This document shows positions 23,210 to 33,438 of a stretch of 64,000 bases of DNA, one piece after another; the first letter of the stretch is position 1, and each line of letters starts with the position of its first letter. The DNA comes from Ricinus communis (taxonomy: Eukaryota > Streptophyta > Magnoliopsida > Malpighiales > Euphorbiaceae). Below the pieces are notes generated by a model. The model did not search any database. It was not told where the DNA came from and saw only the letters and a program-made list of their open reading frames with translations. The stretch spans positions 18,607,582-18,671,581 of the forward strand of contig NC_063262.1 in assembly GCF_019578655.1 (NCBI RefSeq), in the 5' to 3' direction. The position numbers and the translations under genes were made by a program.

Positions 23210-23221
23210 TGGTATCAGAGC
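23210..23221 (+). other. Primer-binding site, copy 2
   Basis: TGGTATCAGAGC is the standard plant initiator tRNA-Met primer complement, two bases after the LTR end. Confidence 0.9.
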
Positions 23222-23517
23222 TTGCTTTCAGATGAGGTTTGCTTATCTTTGTGTTTTGTGTGTTATTAAAGTTTCTCATCTTCTTTACTCTTTTTTTATG
23301 CCGAATTCTTCTTGTTTCAATTTTGTCCTTCTAAGTACTCTTTGTTTTAAGGTTTACATCTTTGTGTTCATTAAATAAATTTTTGTTGTCCCTTCTTGTT
23401 AATCTCTTTATGTTGTTTTTTTTCTTCAAATTCCGTATCATATTTTTTGTTCTTTCCTTCAAACGTCTTTGTGGTTCTTTATTTTCATCTTTATTTCACC
23501 TTAGACATAAAAAGAAA

Positions 23518-24081
23518 ATGTTTCATGAAGCTGAGTTCATTAGAAAATGTCGAAATCTTCGTTATCAATCTTTTGATAAGATGTGGGGTCAAAGAAATGA
23601 TCGTTATGAAGGCTGTAGATAAAATTTTTATTCTTCTAAATCTAAACCTAAGAGGTTAGATAGACAACCAAGTCAAGTTTTTATTGATGAATTGTCCAAG
23701 GAGAACAAATCTTTAAGAATCGGTCTTGAAGCATTTAAGCATGAGCTTGAAGAGTTTAAGATGTTGACTAATAGCTTTCTTAAGCATCTTAAAGATAAAG
23801 CCGAATTTAAGCAATCATTAAAGACTAATATTGATGATGTAAAGGAGGTAAATTGTTCTACTGAAGTCAATGTAGATTTTGAAGACTTGATAATTGGAGA
23901 TGGCAAGAAAGACAATGACTTGCTACCTTTGGATGAATTCAATAATGAAGAGTTTGTCGCTGATGGAGAGGCAATGGTTCAGTTAGTGAAGAATGAAAGA
24001 GTTTTGCTTGATAAAACTGAGACTTTTGAGCATGTTGATTTTATTGGACTAAAAATATTTTTTGTTCTAAAGTTCCTCTAA
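23518..24081 (+). pseudogene. Unidentified ORF of the non-autonomous element, copy 2 (stop plus frameshift)
   Basis: It begins MFHEAEFIRKCRNLRYQSFD. A CAA-to-TAA change relative to copy 1 creates a stop after YEGCR (23620). The frame continues as SKENKSLRIGLEAFKHELEE...DVKEVNCSTEVNVDFEDLII until a one-base loss near 24048 (FIGLK against FIGTKN in copy 1) ends it at 24081. The lesions differ from those in copy 1, so both copies descend from a source with a longer intact frame. The product is unknown. Confidence 0.6.
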
Positions 24082-24205
24082 TCACTATTGTGAAGGAATT
24101 GCAGGTTGATGATAGCATTCCATTACCGTTTGAGATTATATGTTTATTTTGTTTGCAATATTTGGGCAAAATTCGAGGATGAGTTTTATTTCAAGAAAGG
24201 GGGAA

Positions 24206-25024
24206 TGATATGAATCAAGGCTGCCATGAGATTCCATTGCGAAGGCATGCATCAAAAAGTCTAAAATGGATGCAACTCATGCATGAAAGCAAGACTCCAA
24301 TCTTATAATGAAGCATTTAGTCCATTTTGAAGAATAAAAGCCATTTGGTCATGATTAGGCTTTTGGGCTTAATTCATATTTTTATGGGTTCTTATCTTTT
24401 AGGATTTTAGCTTAAGTAATTGTTTTAGTTTATCTTTATTTAATTAAGGATTATTTTATTAGGTGTGAGTTATATGTATTGTGTGTGGAGTTACAAAATG
24501 GATGCACATGATTAGTTGTTATTTGGGAGTTACAAAATGAGTGCCATCAATGTAAAAATAGCCACTTTTAATGAGTTTTAAGGGGAATCAAAGGAAAAAA
24601 CGTGGGAAAGCTCAAAAGACATCCATTTAGGTTTCTTTGTCTTGTTTTGGCTATAAATATCAAAGCCAAATTCATTTGTAAAATATAGACTTATGAATGA
24701 TAATATTTGTTTGCTCTTTATGAGTGTTTTTGCTTAAGTTCTTGCATGAACTTTGAACTTATCAAACTATTTTTAGTTTGTGGCGTTCTCTAACCAAAAT
24801 CTTGTGTTTGATTCTTAACTTATCAAATCATACTTGGTTTGTGGCATTTGGAGTTGGATTCAAGTACTAGTTTCATTGTTGGAACTAGCTTTTCCTAACT
24901 TTACTTGAGGAGATCCTTGGGTTTGGGAATCATCTTGATTGGAGGGTGTTTTCTTGCATTCCATATATATCATAACTCATTAGTTATTGAGGCGTATGGT
25001 TGCTAAGATGATGATTTCCTACCA
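24206..25024 (+). repeat. LTR 4 of twin element
   Basis: This is the 3' LTR of copy 2, 819 bp, TGATATG...CCTACCA, followed by GAAAA (25025-25029), the right target duplication. Confidence 0.95.
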
Positions 25025-25029
25025 GAAAA

Positions 25030-25189
25030 TTAAGTGACTAAAAATATAACTTATTTTTCAAGGAATTTACTTCATTACTTTCTTGAAAATTAAACTAATT
25101 AGATATAGAAAAATAACTCTCTTATTTTTATCTAGCATTGAAATTCTATTTTAAATCATCATAATTAAACTAATGAAAAAATAAAGTAA
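25030..25189. other. AT-rich segment, nothing recognised
   Basis: About 160 bp of AT-rich DNA continue the pre-insertion sequence from 19736. No coding or LTR signal is assigned. Confidence 0.5.
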
Positions 25190-25492
25190 TATTATTAAGC
25201 CAGATTATATGGGCTTCATACATAACTAAATAGTATAAATAGGCTAACAAAATAAATAGAAATTGGGCCTAACTATAATGAGCTAGACTTAGGTGGACCT
25301 CACATGTTATAATGATTATTTATAGACATATAATTATTGTGTTAAAATAGCCCGTTAAATAATTAAATTAAAAATAAGGATACACAAATAAGGAAGTTAC
25401 CTTCTAGATCCATCTCTAGATGTAGCAAAGCTTTCTTATGGAATTAAGAAATGTCACTCAATTAGTAAAAGCGTCTCGGAGAATTACTTGGG
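25190..25492 (+). repeat. Tat family-1 LTR 3' fragment
   Basis: It matches 4660-4880 and, on the opposite strand, 13360-13700 (markers: GGGCTAGACTTAGG-like blocks and GATCCATCTCTAGA at 25410-25423). It runs into a primer site at 25493. The upstream part of the LTR is missing. Confidence 0.75.
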
Positions 25493-25625
25493 TGGCGACT
25501 CCCTATCTCCATACTAGTCTCCATAACTAGTTAGCATGTTCCCTATTAGATTAAAAATTGTTGTAGTGTTGTAATTGCTAGAAACACTTTAGTGCACGCT
25601 CGAAAGTACCACCTACAATAGCCAC
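25493..25625 (+). other. Primer-binding site (25493-25502) and short leader fragment
   Basis: TGGCGACTCC starts at 25493, as in Tat-2. The following ~120 bp (ACTAGTTAGCATGTTCC and onward) parallel the Tat-2 leader at 13200-13340. Similarity stops near 25625, and pol sequence of a different Tat family begins almost at once, so gag and most of protease are absent. Confidence 0.6.
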
Positions 25626-25639
25626 AAGCATCAACTATT

Positions 25640-26342
25640 TGAAGTTAAAGACTCCGACCTCTAAAATGGTTATTACTGTGCTTGGAAATTAAATAAGGGT
25701 AAGGGAATGCTATCTTATTGTGCTCAAAGGGACATGCCAAGCACTTCTTGTAGAGACATTAATGCACCCGCCTTAGAAAGTCCAGTGAAAGTAGAGCCAA
25801 TAGGAGAGTTAAGAAAGTTCACTTTAGGTGGAGACCTAGAGAAAATAGTGCAGGTCGATACCAAGTTGTCTGATCAAGTAATACAGAATGTAGAGCAAGT
25901 GCTAATAGAGAAAAAGCATATATTTGCTTGCTTGCCATAAGATATAGTTGGTGTTGATCTAAGCATAATCTCCCACCAATTGAGTGTCAATCTAGGCTTT
26001 AAGCTAATCCAGCAAACGAAGAGAAGCTTTGCTCTTGAAAGATATATCGCCATCACTAAAGATGTCAACAAGTTATTGAATTCTAGGTTTATCAAACCAG
26101 TTATGTATCCTGATCGGGTAGCAAATGGGGATTGGGTTAAGAAACCAAATGGGAGGTGGATGATGTGTGTAGATTTTACAGATATGAATAATGCTTGCCC
26201 AAAAGATAGTTATCCTCTTTCTCATATTAACCAACTAATGGATCCAATAAGTGGCTATGAGGTATATATGCAACCCAAGGATACCATTAGATCAAGATGT
26301 TTAAATCAAATAAGGAGAAGACCTCTTTTGTCACTGATGTAG
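25640..26342 (+). pseudogene. Tat-3 pre-RT and RT fingers/palm remnant
   Basis: Plus strand. A block resembling R-E-C-Y near 25700 follows where the protease would end. Then comes VEPIGELRKFTLGGDLEKIV with QNVEQVLIEKKHIFACLP (25780-25940), and RT: KKPNGRWMMCVDFTDMNNAC then PKDSYPLSHINQLMD (26135-26245). After SGYEV (26262) about ten residues of the second palm motif are missing, and reading moves to MQPKD and EKTSFVTDVGTFCY in another frame (26268-26360). It is non-functional. Confidence 0.85.
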
Positions 26343-26389
26343 GCACCTTCTGCTACATAGTAAAGCCCATTGATCAATACTATGTTCAA

Positions 26390-27130
26390 ATACCAGATCA
26401 ATAAAACTGGGGAGGTATATGTAGATGACATGATCATCAAGTCAGCTAGGGTCGAGGATCATGCTAGAGATCTAAGAGAAGCATTCAACATCCTAAAGAA
26501 TTACTAGCTTATGTTAAACCTTGACAATTGCGTTTTTAGTCTCAAGGATAGGAAAGTCTTAGGATTCATGATCTCGCATAAAGGGATAAAGGCTTACCTT
26601 GAGAAATTTAAAGCAATTATAGAGATGGGACCACCAAGTAGCATTAATGAAGTGTAGAAGTTGAATGGTAGGGTAATTGTTCTTGGTTAGTTCATCCCTT
26701 GCTCGGCCAGAAGATATCTGTCATTCTTCAAAATTTTGAAGAATGTTAAGAACTTTGAATGGAAAGAAGAATTTCATAAAGCCTTCGAAGAGAAGAAAGG
26801 TTCCTAAGTTTGCCACCCCTACTCAGCAGACCATTAAGTGAGGAGAATTTATAATTATATCTTGCGACGAAAAAGGAAACCATCGCATCTATCCTTATCA
26901 GGAAAGATGATAGAGATCAGAAGCCCATCTACTATACAAGTAAAGTATTGAAAGAGGTAGAAACTAGATATCCTATGATAGAAAAGTTGGCTTTAGTTAT
27001 CATCACTACTATTACTAAGCTCAGGCAGTATTTTCAAGAACATACGATTATAGTTAGAAGAAATAAGCTATTGAGAAAGGTATTGCAGAAGCCAAAAATA
27101 TCTAGGCGACTTGTCCATTAGTCAGTCTAT
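26390..27130 (+). pseudogene. Tat-3 RT catalytic region and first RNase H remnant
   Basis: Plus strand. GEVYVDDMIIKSARVEDHAR (26411-26470) contains an intact Y-V-D-D polymerase box. The thumb NLDNCVFSLKDRKVLGFMIS lies at 26515-26580. RNase H follows around 26860-27110 (KPIYYTSKVLKEVETRYPMI, then EKLALVIITTITKLRQYF). Stops interrupt at several places. Confidence 0.85.
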
Positions 27131-27139
27131 ATAGGAGTT

Positions 27140-27750
27140 TTTGATGTTATATATGAACCCAAAAAAGCTATAAAAGTGCAAGTGTTGGTTGATTTCATGA
27201 TAGAGATGAACATGCCTGAAAGTAGAGAAAAGATTGATGAAGCTCTTATCAAGTGGACTTTGCACATTGACGAAGCATCCAATATCGAAAGGGTAGGAGC
27301 AGAGATACTCCTTAAAGGAACGAACAACGTCTGACTCAGATGCTCGAACATAATTAAGTCCAAAGCTACTAATAATGTTGTTGAGTATGAAGCATTACTC
27401 GCTGGTTTAAAAATGGCGCTAACGTCTGAGCTGAGCATTATAAGTGATGCATAGTTGGTAGTTAATCAGATAATAGGAATTTTTGAAGTTAAAGATCCTA
27501 ATCTCACTAAGTATGTAAGTCGGGCAAAAGCTATATTAAAAAGAATTGAGGACAGTAGGGGCCAGTGGAGCATCATCCAAACTAAAATGTACAACAATTT
27601 GCTAGATAAGATTTTCCTTTTCTTAAACAAAGTCCAGGGATGAGAACAAAAAGGTAGGTTCCTAGCTAAGCTTGCCTTACAAGGTGAGCCGAGTAATAAT
27701 GTCTCGTTCTATATAGTTAAGGAGTCCATCATAGTGAAAGAAGAGGTACT
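27140..27750 (+). pseudogene. Tat-3 second RNase H remnant, left duplicate
   Basis: Plus strand. KWTLHIDEASNIERVGAEIL (27250-27310), then KATNNVVEYEALLAGLKMAL (27360-27420) and VVNQIIGIFEVKDPNLTKYV (27455-27520), the archaeal-type RNase H of Tat elements. It stops abruptly at an inserted Athila LTR (27751). The stretch 27434-27750 is repeated with differences at 31269-31555. Confidence 0.85.
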
Positions 27751-28982
27751 TGTTGATAGGTTAATTTTATGTATATGTAATTAAGGTATTTTAGTAATTT
27801 ATTAATATATTTTATATACATAACATGTAAAAATATGTGCTTTTTATCTCACTTTAGTCTTCTTGTCTAATTTCAGGTGATAATAGCCGAAAAGGGAGAA
27901 TATGAGCCAAAAAATACATGAATGGACTTTAATTGGACTGCGGCAGTAAAAGACTTGGAATAGAGACATGTGGATTACCAAAATTGCAGGCCTAGTTGAA
28001 TTTATCAAGGCCTACGAAGAAGGAATTAATTAGTTATGATGTAATTAAGAATAATTATCTTTTAAGTTGTTTATTTTATTTAGGACAATTAAGAGGATAA
28101 CTATAATGATGTTATGATGAGAGAATAATTCTAAGAAAGGAATCTCTACAAGAAGTAGAGATCAATTAAACAAGAGAGGGGATCAATTTATTCTTCTCTC
28201 TACTAATTCTCTATAGTTCATCTTGTACAATTTTCAGTTAGTTTGTGCATTGTTCTTTCAAGTATCAGATAAGATTTTCAAGACGTGGAGAATGAGGATC
28301 AATTCTCTTCATTCTTTGAAGAATTTCTGGATTTTGAAGGAGTTTTAATTTTCTGTTTTATATATCTTATGTCTTTTTATTTAATTACAATGATCATTGG
28401 ATAAATATATCAGTCTAAGTTCCATAAGTGTTTAGTTTGACTTTTTATTTATATATGATCTTATATATTATGAGTTTAATGAATGATTTCACCTCCATAC
28501 ATGCATTAATTTCATCTATTATTATTGGTTGACCATCATATCAACTTAATAATAATATTTGTTATGAAAACCTTTAGGTTAAAAGTATTAGAAATATCAT
28601 CTTTAGTTTAATCTATGTTGGTATAAGAAATCTAGGTTGCATTATTAGTTTGAGTGACTTGAAGAATATGTACATCACCATCTTATTCATTAGGTTTGGA
28701 TTTAAGAAAAATAAAGAGATTACTAAGTATAAGCTATACTAAATGCTATTTTATTATATAGTTTACATTAATCATTCTAGTTGCATGTTTATTTTCTAGT
28801 TATTTAATTTCTTTCATAAATCTCTCAAAATATTGGCTTAGAGAATATAAATTTATTTTAAATATTTTCTATAATAGTTATAATATATGCTCTATAATTC
28901 CTTGTAAGATCAACCTCTTGGTGGACTTTCCAGTACTATCATTTGGTTCGTATACTTGCGAGTACTAAGTTTGAGACATCAA
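27751..28982 (+). repeat. Athila-type LTR
   Basis: It starts TGTTGATAGGTTAATTTTAT where Tat homology stops (after GAGGTACT), and ends ...GAGACATCA just before an Athila-like primer site. It is about 1.23 kb with no coding content. No second copy is in the window. Confidence 0.65.
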
Positions 28983-28987
28983 GTTTT

Positions 28988-29004
28988 TGGAGCTGTTGCT
29001 GGGA
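28988..29004 (+). other. Degenerate Athila primer-binding site
   Basis: TGGAGCTGTTGCTGGGA resembles TGGCGCCGTTGCCGGGG, found intact next to the Athila LTRs at 50344 and 39442 (minus strand). That form fits a tRNA-Asp primer typical of Athila elements. The differences here are mainly C/G-to-A/T changes. Confidence 0.75.
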
Positions 29005-29137
29005 AATTATGTCAATATTATATTGATTAATTATCATTTTATTTCTTTTATTTTTATGTGTTGCATGTTTATGTGTTTTTGTTTTACTTTTAATTCTTTT
29101 AAGTTTTTTAAATCTGAAAATTTTCATTTGGTTTTGT

Positions 29138-30545
29138 ATGTCTAGCAGAAAAATAAGATCAGGTGATTCATCAACTCAAAATCTCTACAACTTGAGATCA
29201 GCTGTTAAAAAGGTAGAAGGAGACCAAGAAGTGGAGGGTGAATTTATACCTCCAAGAGAATAAGAATTTGAAGAAAAGCTAGAACAAGAATTTGAAGGAG
29301 AAGTTGAAATAATGGCTAATGACCAAAGAGAAGTTGTAGCTCAAAGGCAAATGCTATGAAGGATTATGCTTGTCCCATAATTGGTAACACTACTTCATAC
29401 ATTATTCTAGGTGATGCATCTAGAAATTATGAACTTAAGAACATTCATTTTAATATGCTTCATTCATTCTATGATATGCCTAGTGAAGATGCATTAACAT
29501 TTATTAGGGAATTTTATGCTATAGTTTATATATTCCCATTATTTGGACTAAATAAAGACCAATTAAGGATGAGATGTTTTCCTTACTCATTAAAAGAGAA
29601 AGCAAAGGCTTGGTTAATGACCTTGTCTCCTAATTCTTTGAGAACTTGGGATGAAGTTTATAAAAAATTTATGGGTAAATTTTTACTCACATCAAAAAAC
29701 CAAAGAATTAAGGGCTGAAATTTCTAGCTTTTATCAAAAGGATATACTAAATTCTTTCATGAAGCATGGGATCACTTTAAATCACTTTTACTACAATACC
29801 CATACCATATATACCCACTTCTTGTGACCAACCAATCATTTTATGACGGTCTCACACAATAATATCAATGTATAGTTGATAATGCAGCTATATGTTAGAA
29901 AAAACTGCTGATGAGGTTTATGATATCTTTGAGATGTTAGGAGCCAATTCACAACAAAAGATTGTAAGAACAAAAAAGTAGAAGTGAATGAAATTTTGTC
30001 TAATAATGAGATGGCTATGCAAATAGTTGAATTAACGAAACAAGTTAGGATACTTGCTTCAACTAAAAATGTACAAAGCAATGAGGTATATGATATATAT
30101 GGTGTTTATGGTCATGTGTTAATGTTTACTTATCTTATGAGACTTATGCAAGAAATAATTATGAACATGTTAATTTGATAGAATCTTATCAGCCTAGGAA
30201 ACCTGGGAATAATCCATACTCCAACACTTACAATCTAGGATGAAGGAACCATCCAAATTTTTCTTAGAGAAATAATGATCAAAACTCACCACAAATACTG
30301 AGGAACCAAAACTAACCCCAGTATCAGAATCAAGAGCCTCAATACCCAAGGAATCAAAACTCTCCATTCTCTAATCAAGGATAAGCCCCTCAAAGAAAAT
30401 CAAGTTTAGAGGAAACACTCCAATCTTTTATGACAGCTGCCCATGATATAATGGAGAGGAATGAACAGAAAACTAATTCCATAAAAGCTTTAATGAAGCG
30501 CTTGGAATAGCAAATGCAATTCTCCAACAACAATTACCACCTAAG
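29138..30545 (+). pseudogene. Athila gag remnant
   Basis: A start ATG at 29138 gives MSSRKIRSGDSSTQNLYNLR. A stop and a shift near 29355 lead into the capsid-like core: ASRNYELKNIHFNMLHSFYD then LRMRCFPYSLKEKAKAWLMT and LSPNSLRTWDEVYKKFMGKF (29410-29690). The C-terminal nucleic-acid-binding region, rich in N and P (PRKPGNNPYSNTYNLG), is at 30195-30245. Frames change repeatedly. Gag would form the particle around the element RNA. Confidence 0.85.
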
Positions 30546-30932
30546 ATGAAAGACCATGGGAGCTTTACCGTCAATATTACAATGGGAGATAAGAAAGTTG
30601 CTAAAGCCATATTGGATTTAGAAGCAAGCATCAACTTGATGCTATATTTAATATATACACAACCTGGCTTAGGAGAACTGAAGCCAAATACCATGTCTCT
30701 ACAACTGGCTGATAGGTCGATTAAGTACCCAAGAGGCATAGTGAAAGATTTGTTGATTCAGGTAGGAAAACTGATAATCCTTACTAACTTTGTGGTTCTT
30801 AACATGGAAAATACATCAGCAAAGGATAAAGAGCAAACAATACTCCTTGGTAGACCTTTTATAGCAACTACCAAGACAGTTATTGACGTGCACAATGGGA
30901 AGCTGACTATGACAGCCTTTGGAGGACTGTAG
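30546..30932 (+). pseudogene. Athila aspartic protease remnant, active-site loop altered
   Basis: The 128-codon stretch has AKAILDLEASINLMLYLIYT, TMSLQLADRSIKYPRGIVKD, TILLGRPFIATTKTVIDVHN. The order and spacing match Athila retropepsins. The active-site D-L-G-A-S reads D-L-E-A-S, where glycine to glutamate should disable the loop. It ends at a stop shortly before the linker. Confidence 0.85.
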
Positions 30933-30994
30933 AATTTAATTCTCTAACTCTATCTTCTAGCACTTCAATTGATGAATGTGCATATGTTGATTGT

Positions 30995-31262
30995 ATGGAT
31001 TATTTTATTTATGAAACATATTTACAGGATAAGGATGATAAGTTAGAAGTTGTATTAATATTGGAAAAATTTGAAGAAAACTTATATGAAGAAGTCTTAG
31101 ACTTACATGATGAGTTAGATGAAGCTATTCCAGTATCACTTGATGAAAGCACTATTGAACCTTTAGATTCCCCCATTGGAATAGAATTAGAAATTATTAA
31201 TGAACCACCTAAACTTTAGCTTAAGGAGTTGCCTAACACACTCAAATATGTCTTCTTGAGAG
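30995..31262 (+). pseudogene. Athila protease-RT linker fragment
   Basis: An acidic stretch (FEENLYEEVLDLHDELDEA) leads to LKELPNTLKYVFLRE after a stop, the conserved lead-in to Athila RT. Homology ends at about 31262-31268, where Tat RNase H sequence starts. Confidence 0.75.
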
Positions 31263-31268
31263 AGCATC

Positions 31269-31560
31269 TAAGCATTACAAGTGATTCATAGTTGGTAGTT
31301 AATTAGATAATGGGAGTTTTTGAAGTTAAAGATCGTGATCTCGCTGAGTATGTAAGTTAGGAAAAAGCTATATTAAAAGGAATTAAGGATAATAAGGGAC
31401 AGTGGAGCACCATCCAAGTCCCATGGGATGAGAACAAAGAGGCAGGTTGCCTAGCTAAGCTCGCCTCACAAAGGGAACCAAGTAGTAATGTCCCTTTCTA
31501 TATAGTTAAGGAGCCCAGCATAGTGAAAGAAGAGGTACTTTTCATTAAAGAGTAGATCCT
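31269..31560 (+). repeat. Tat second RNase H segment, right duplicate
   Basis: It parallels 27434-27750 (AGCATTA..AGTGAT.CATAG through GTGAAAGAAGAGGTACTT). The two copies have many substitutions, and the left one carries an additional ~50 bp (27583-27640). The right copy continues into the integrase region without interruption. Confidence 0.85.
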
Positions 31561-32830
31561 TAGATGTTTGAGATCATTCAGTATCTTGAAGAAGGAAAAT
31601 TACCAGGGGACAAGAATGTTGCAACTAAGATAGTAAAAACCTCGGTCATGACTCTTTCTAGGAGGGTATCTTATGCCAAAAGTCTCTATCCTATCCTTAG
31701 TCTAAGTGCATCAAGAGAAAGCAGAGTATGTCCTTAGAGAAATCCATGAAGGGATTTATTGTGTCCATGAAGCAGTGAGCACCATAGCAAGAAAAGCCAT
31801 CCTCTAAGGATATTTCTAGTCGACCATGTATAAGGATGCTAAGAAGCTCGTACAGACTTGTGCAAAATGTCAAAAGCATTAAAATGTATCTCATCTACCT
31901 GCTACACTTTAGTGTCTAATCATTAGTCCATAGCTTTTTACAACTTGGAGCATGGACATCATCAGGCCTTTATTGCCTGTAGTAGGTAGAAGAAATTCCT
32001 CTTTGTAGCCATTGACCACTTCAGAAAGTGGGTTAAAGTGGAAGTCGTGGCGACCATCATAAAAAAGAGAATAACTGATTTCTTTTGGAAAGAAATAATG
32101 TGTAGATATGGCATTCCACACATCATTGTAACTGATAATGGAAAGCAATTTGATAATAAAAACTTCAAAGGATTTTGTACTTGTCTGAATATCAACCTAA
32201 GGTTTACCTCTATTGCTCATCCTCAGTCTAATGGACTAACAGAGGTCACAAACTGGACAATTCTCCAAGAGCTTAAAAGAAGGCTGGATGAAAGAAAAGG
32301 CAGATGAATTAATGAGCTTCATAGTATTCTTTAGGCATACAAAACAACACTAAGAACAATAATTGGTGAAACACCTTTTAGATTGGCTTATAGGGCATAA
32401 GAATTAATACTAATTGAGATGGGAATTTCGACCTTACAAATACAATATTTTGATGAAAAGATAAATGAGGATTACATGAGGTTATGCCTAGATCATCTTG
32501 TAGAACAAAGAGTTCAAGCCAACATAAGAAATAAGGCTACAAACATAGAATGGCTAAATACCATGATCAGAAAATCCAACCTAGGTCATTCTCGGAAGGT
32601 GAGTTAATAATGAGAAGAGCCGGCATTAGCAAAGGAGGAGTTGGTGTTAGAGAATTGTGGCCTAACTGGGAAGGTCCTCAAAGTACTCAAATGAGGTGCA
32701 TATAGAATAGTCGACATGTCGGGGAGAGAGCTTCCTCGTTTATGGAATGTCTAAGTACTTGAAAAAAATACTATGAATAGACACTCGAGCAAAGCCCACA
32801 TAAAGGCACGTTAAGGTGTAAATTGTTATT
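31561..32830 (+). pseudogene. Tat-3 integrase remnant
   Basis: Plus strand. Zinc-binding domain at 31700-31880 (EKAEYVLREIHEGI, VHEAVSTIARKAI, then LVQTCAKCQK with the C-x-x-C pair). The core starts at SMDIIRPL (about 31950; first acid), then IVTDNGKQFDNKNFKGF (32129; second acid) and PQSNGLTEVTNWTILQELKR (third acid). The C-terminal part follows at 32420-32820 (NTMIRKSNLGHSRKV). Shifts near 31900-32000 and several stops are present. Confidence 0.88.
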
Positions 32831-32880
32831 TTTCTTATTTCCTTACTTTTACTTCATTAAATAAAAGTATCTCATTCAAA

Positions 32881-33064
32881 GCACATTATCAGTGTATTCT
32901 CTTAAAGATGTCAATCTAGGCATACTGAGCTCATCTTAGAGCACTTAGCGCATTATTAGTGCATTCTATTAAAGACGCTAATCTAGGGGCACCGAGCTCA
33001 ACGTATATCACTTTACCACATTCAATGCATAGTTCTAATGACACCAATTTAGGCGCACCGAGCT
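32881..33064 (+). repeat. Three degenerate tandem repeats downstream of Tat-3 integrase
   Basis: Units of about 53 bp at 32881-32933, 32949-33001 and 33015-33064 share TCTTAAAGA.G..AATCTAGG and CACCGAGCTC-like ends, with a period of about 67 bp. Tandem repeats in the 3' untranslated region are common in Tat elements. Confidence 0.75.
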
Positions 33065-33311
33065 CTATATAGTCAGCATATTGAGTTACTATACTTAGGC
33101 ATAAAGAAAGTGCAAAGAAAAGAATAAGGTATGCAGATCATCCAATTTTAATTATTATCGAGTTATTATACTTAGTAATATTTTACACAAAAAAAAGAAG
33201 AAAAAAAAGTTTCAACACTTAGAACAAATAATAAAGTTGAGAAAGCAATTGAAGAAGATCAAATTGAAGAAAAAGATATTTCATTAGTAGAAGAAAAAAG
33301 TTACAAGCTTT
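33065..33311. other. Tat-3 3' untranslated stretch
   Basis: AT-rich, with an A-run at 33191-33210. No gene is recognised on the plus strand. A short hairpin CAAGCTT-TTT-AAGCTTG (33304-33320) overlaps the end of the antisense ORF. Confidence 0.5.
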
Positions 33312-33438
33312 TTAAGCTTGGGACACACTATTAATTATTTCATGAGCTTCAATGAGGTCGACCTCTACATTTAGATCATCTTTTGAAGGAGGTTTTACAT
33401 TAGCACTCTTGGGTTGGCCACCCACCACCTTAGTTAGT
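33312..33438 (-). pseudogene. Tat-3 antisense ORF, C-terminal part
   Basis: Minus strand. LTKVVGGQPKSANVKPPSKD then VEVDLIEAHEIINSVSQA, stop at 33314-33312. It is cut off from its upstream part (52078 onward) by the chromovirus-like LTR. An antisense ORF between integrase and 3' LTR is known in several Tat families, and I infer this is one. Confidence 0.6.

Larger units (their letters stand above)
22386..25024 (+). mobile_element. Non-autonomous LTR retrotransposon, twin copy 2
   Basis: It has the same structure as copy 1: LTRs 22386-23207 and 24206-25024, an intact primer site and polypurine tract, and one small ORF. GAAAA follows at 25025. The copies differ by scattered substitutions and a few indels, so they are not an assembly repeat of identical sequence. 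Confidence 0.93.
27751..31268 (+). mobile_element. Athila-lineage fragment (LTR, gag, protease) inside Tat-3
   Basis: Plus orientation: LTR (27751-28982), primer site, gag, protease, then the start of the pre-RT linker (LKELPNTLKYVFLRE, 31220-31262), where it breaks off into Tat RNase H sequence. No RT, integrase or 3' LTR of this element remains. The missing right half together with duplicated Tat flanks points to recombination rather than simple insertion. Confidence 0.8.

Noticed and set aside
19742..25024. Twin elements as a local assembly duplication
   Set aside because: The two copies and four LTRs differ by many scattered substitutions and indels and have different ORF lesions, so they are separate sequences.
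32881..33064. Possible CRISPR-like array of three spaced repeats
   Set aside because: Units are degenerate, the spacers are short and alike, and the context is a plant Tat element; these are tandem repeats of its 3' untranslated region.
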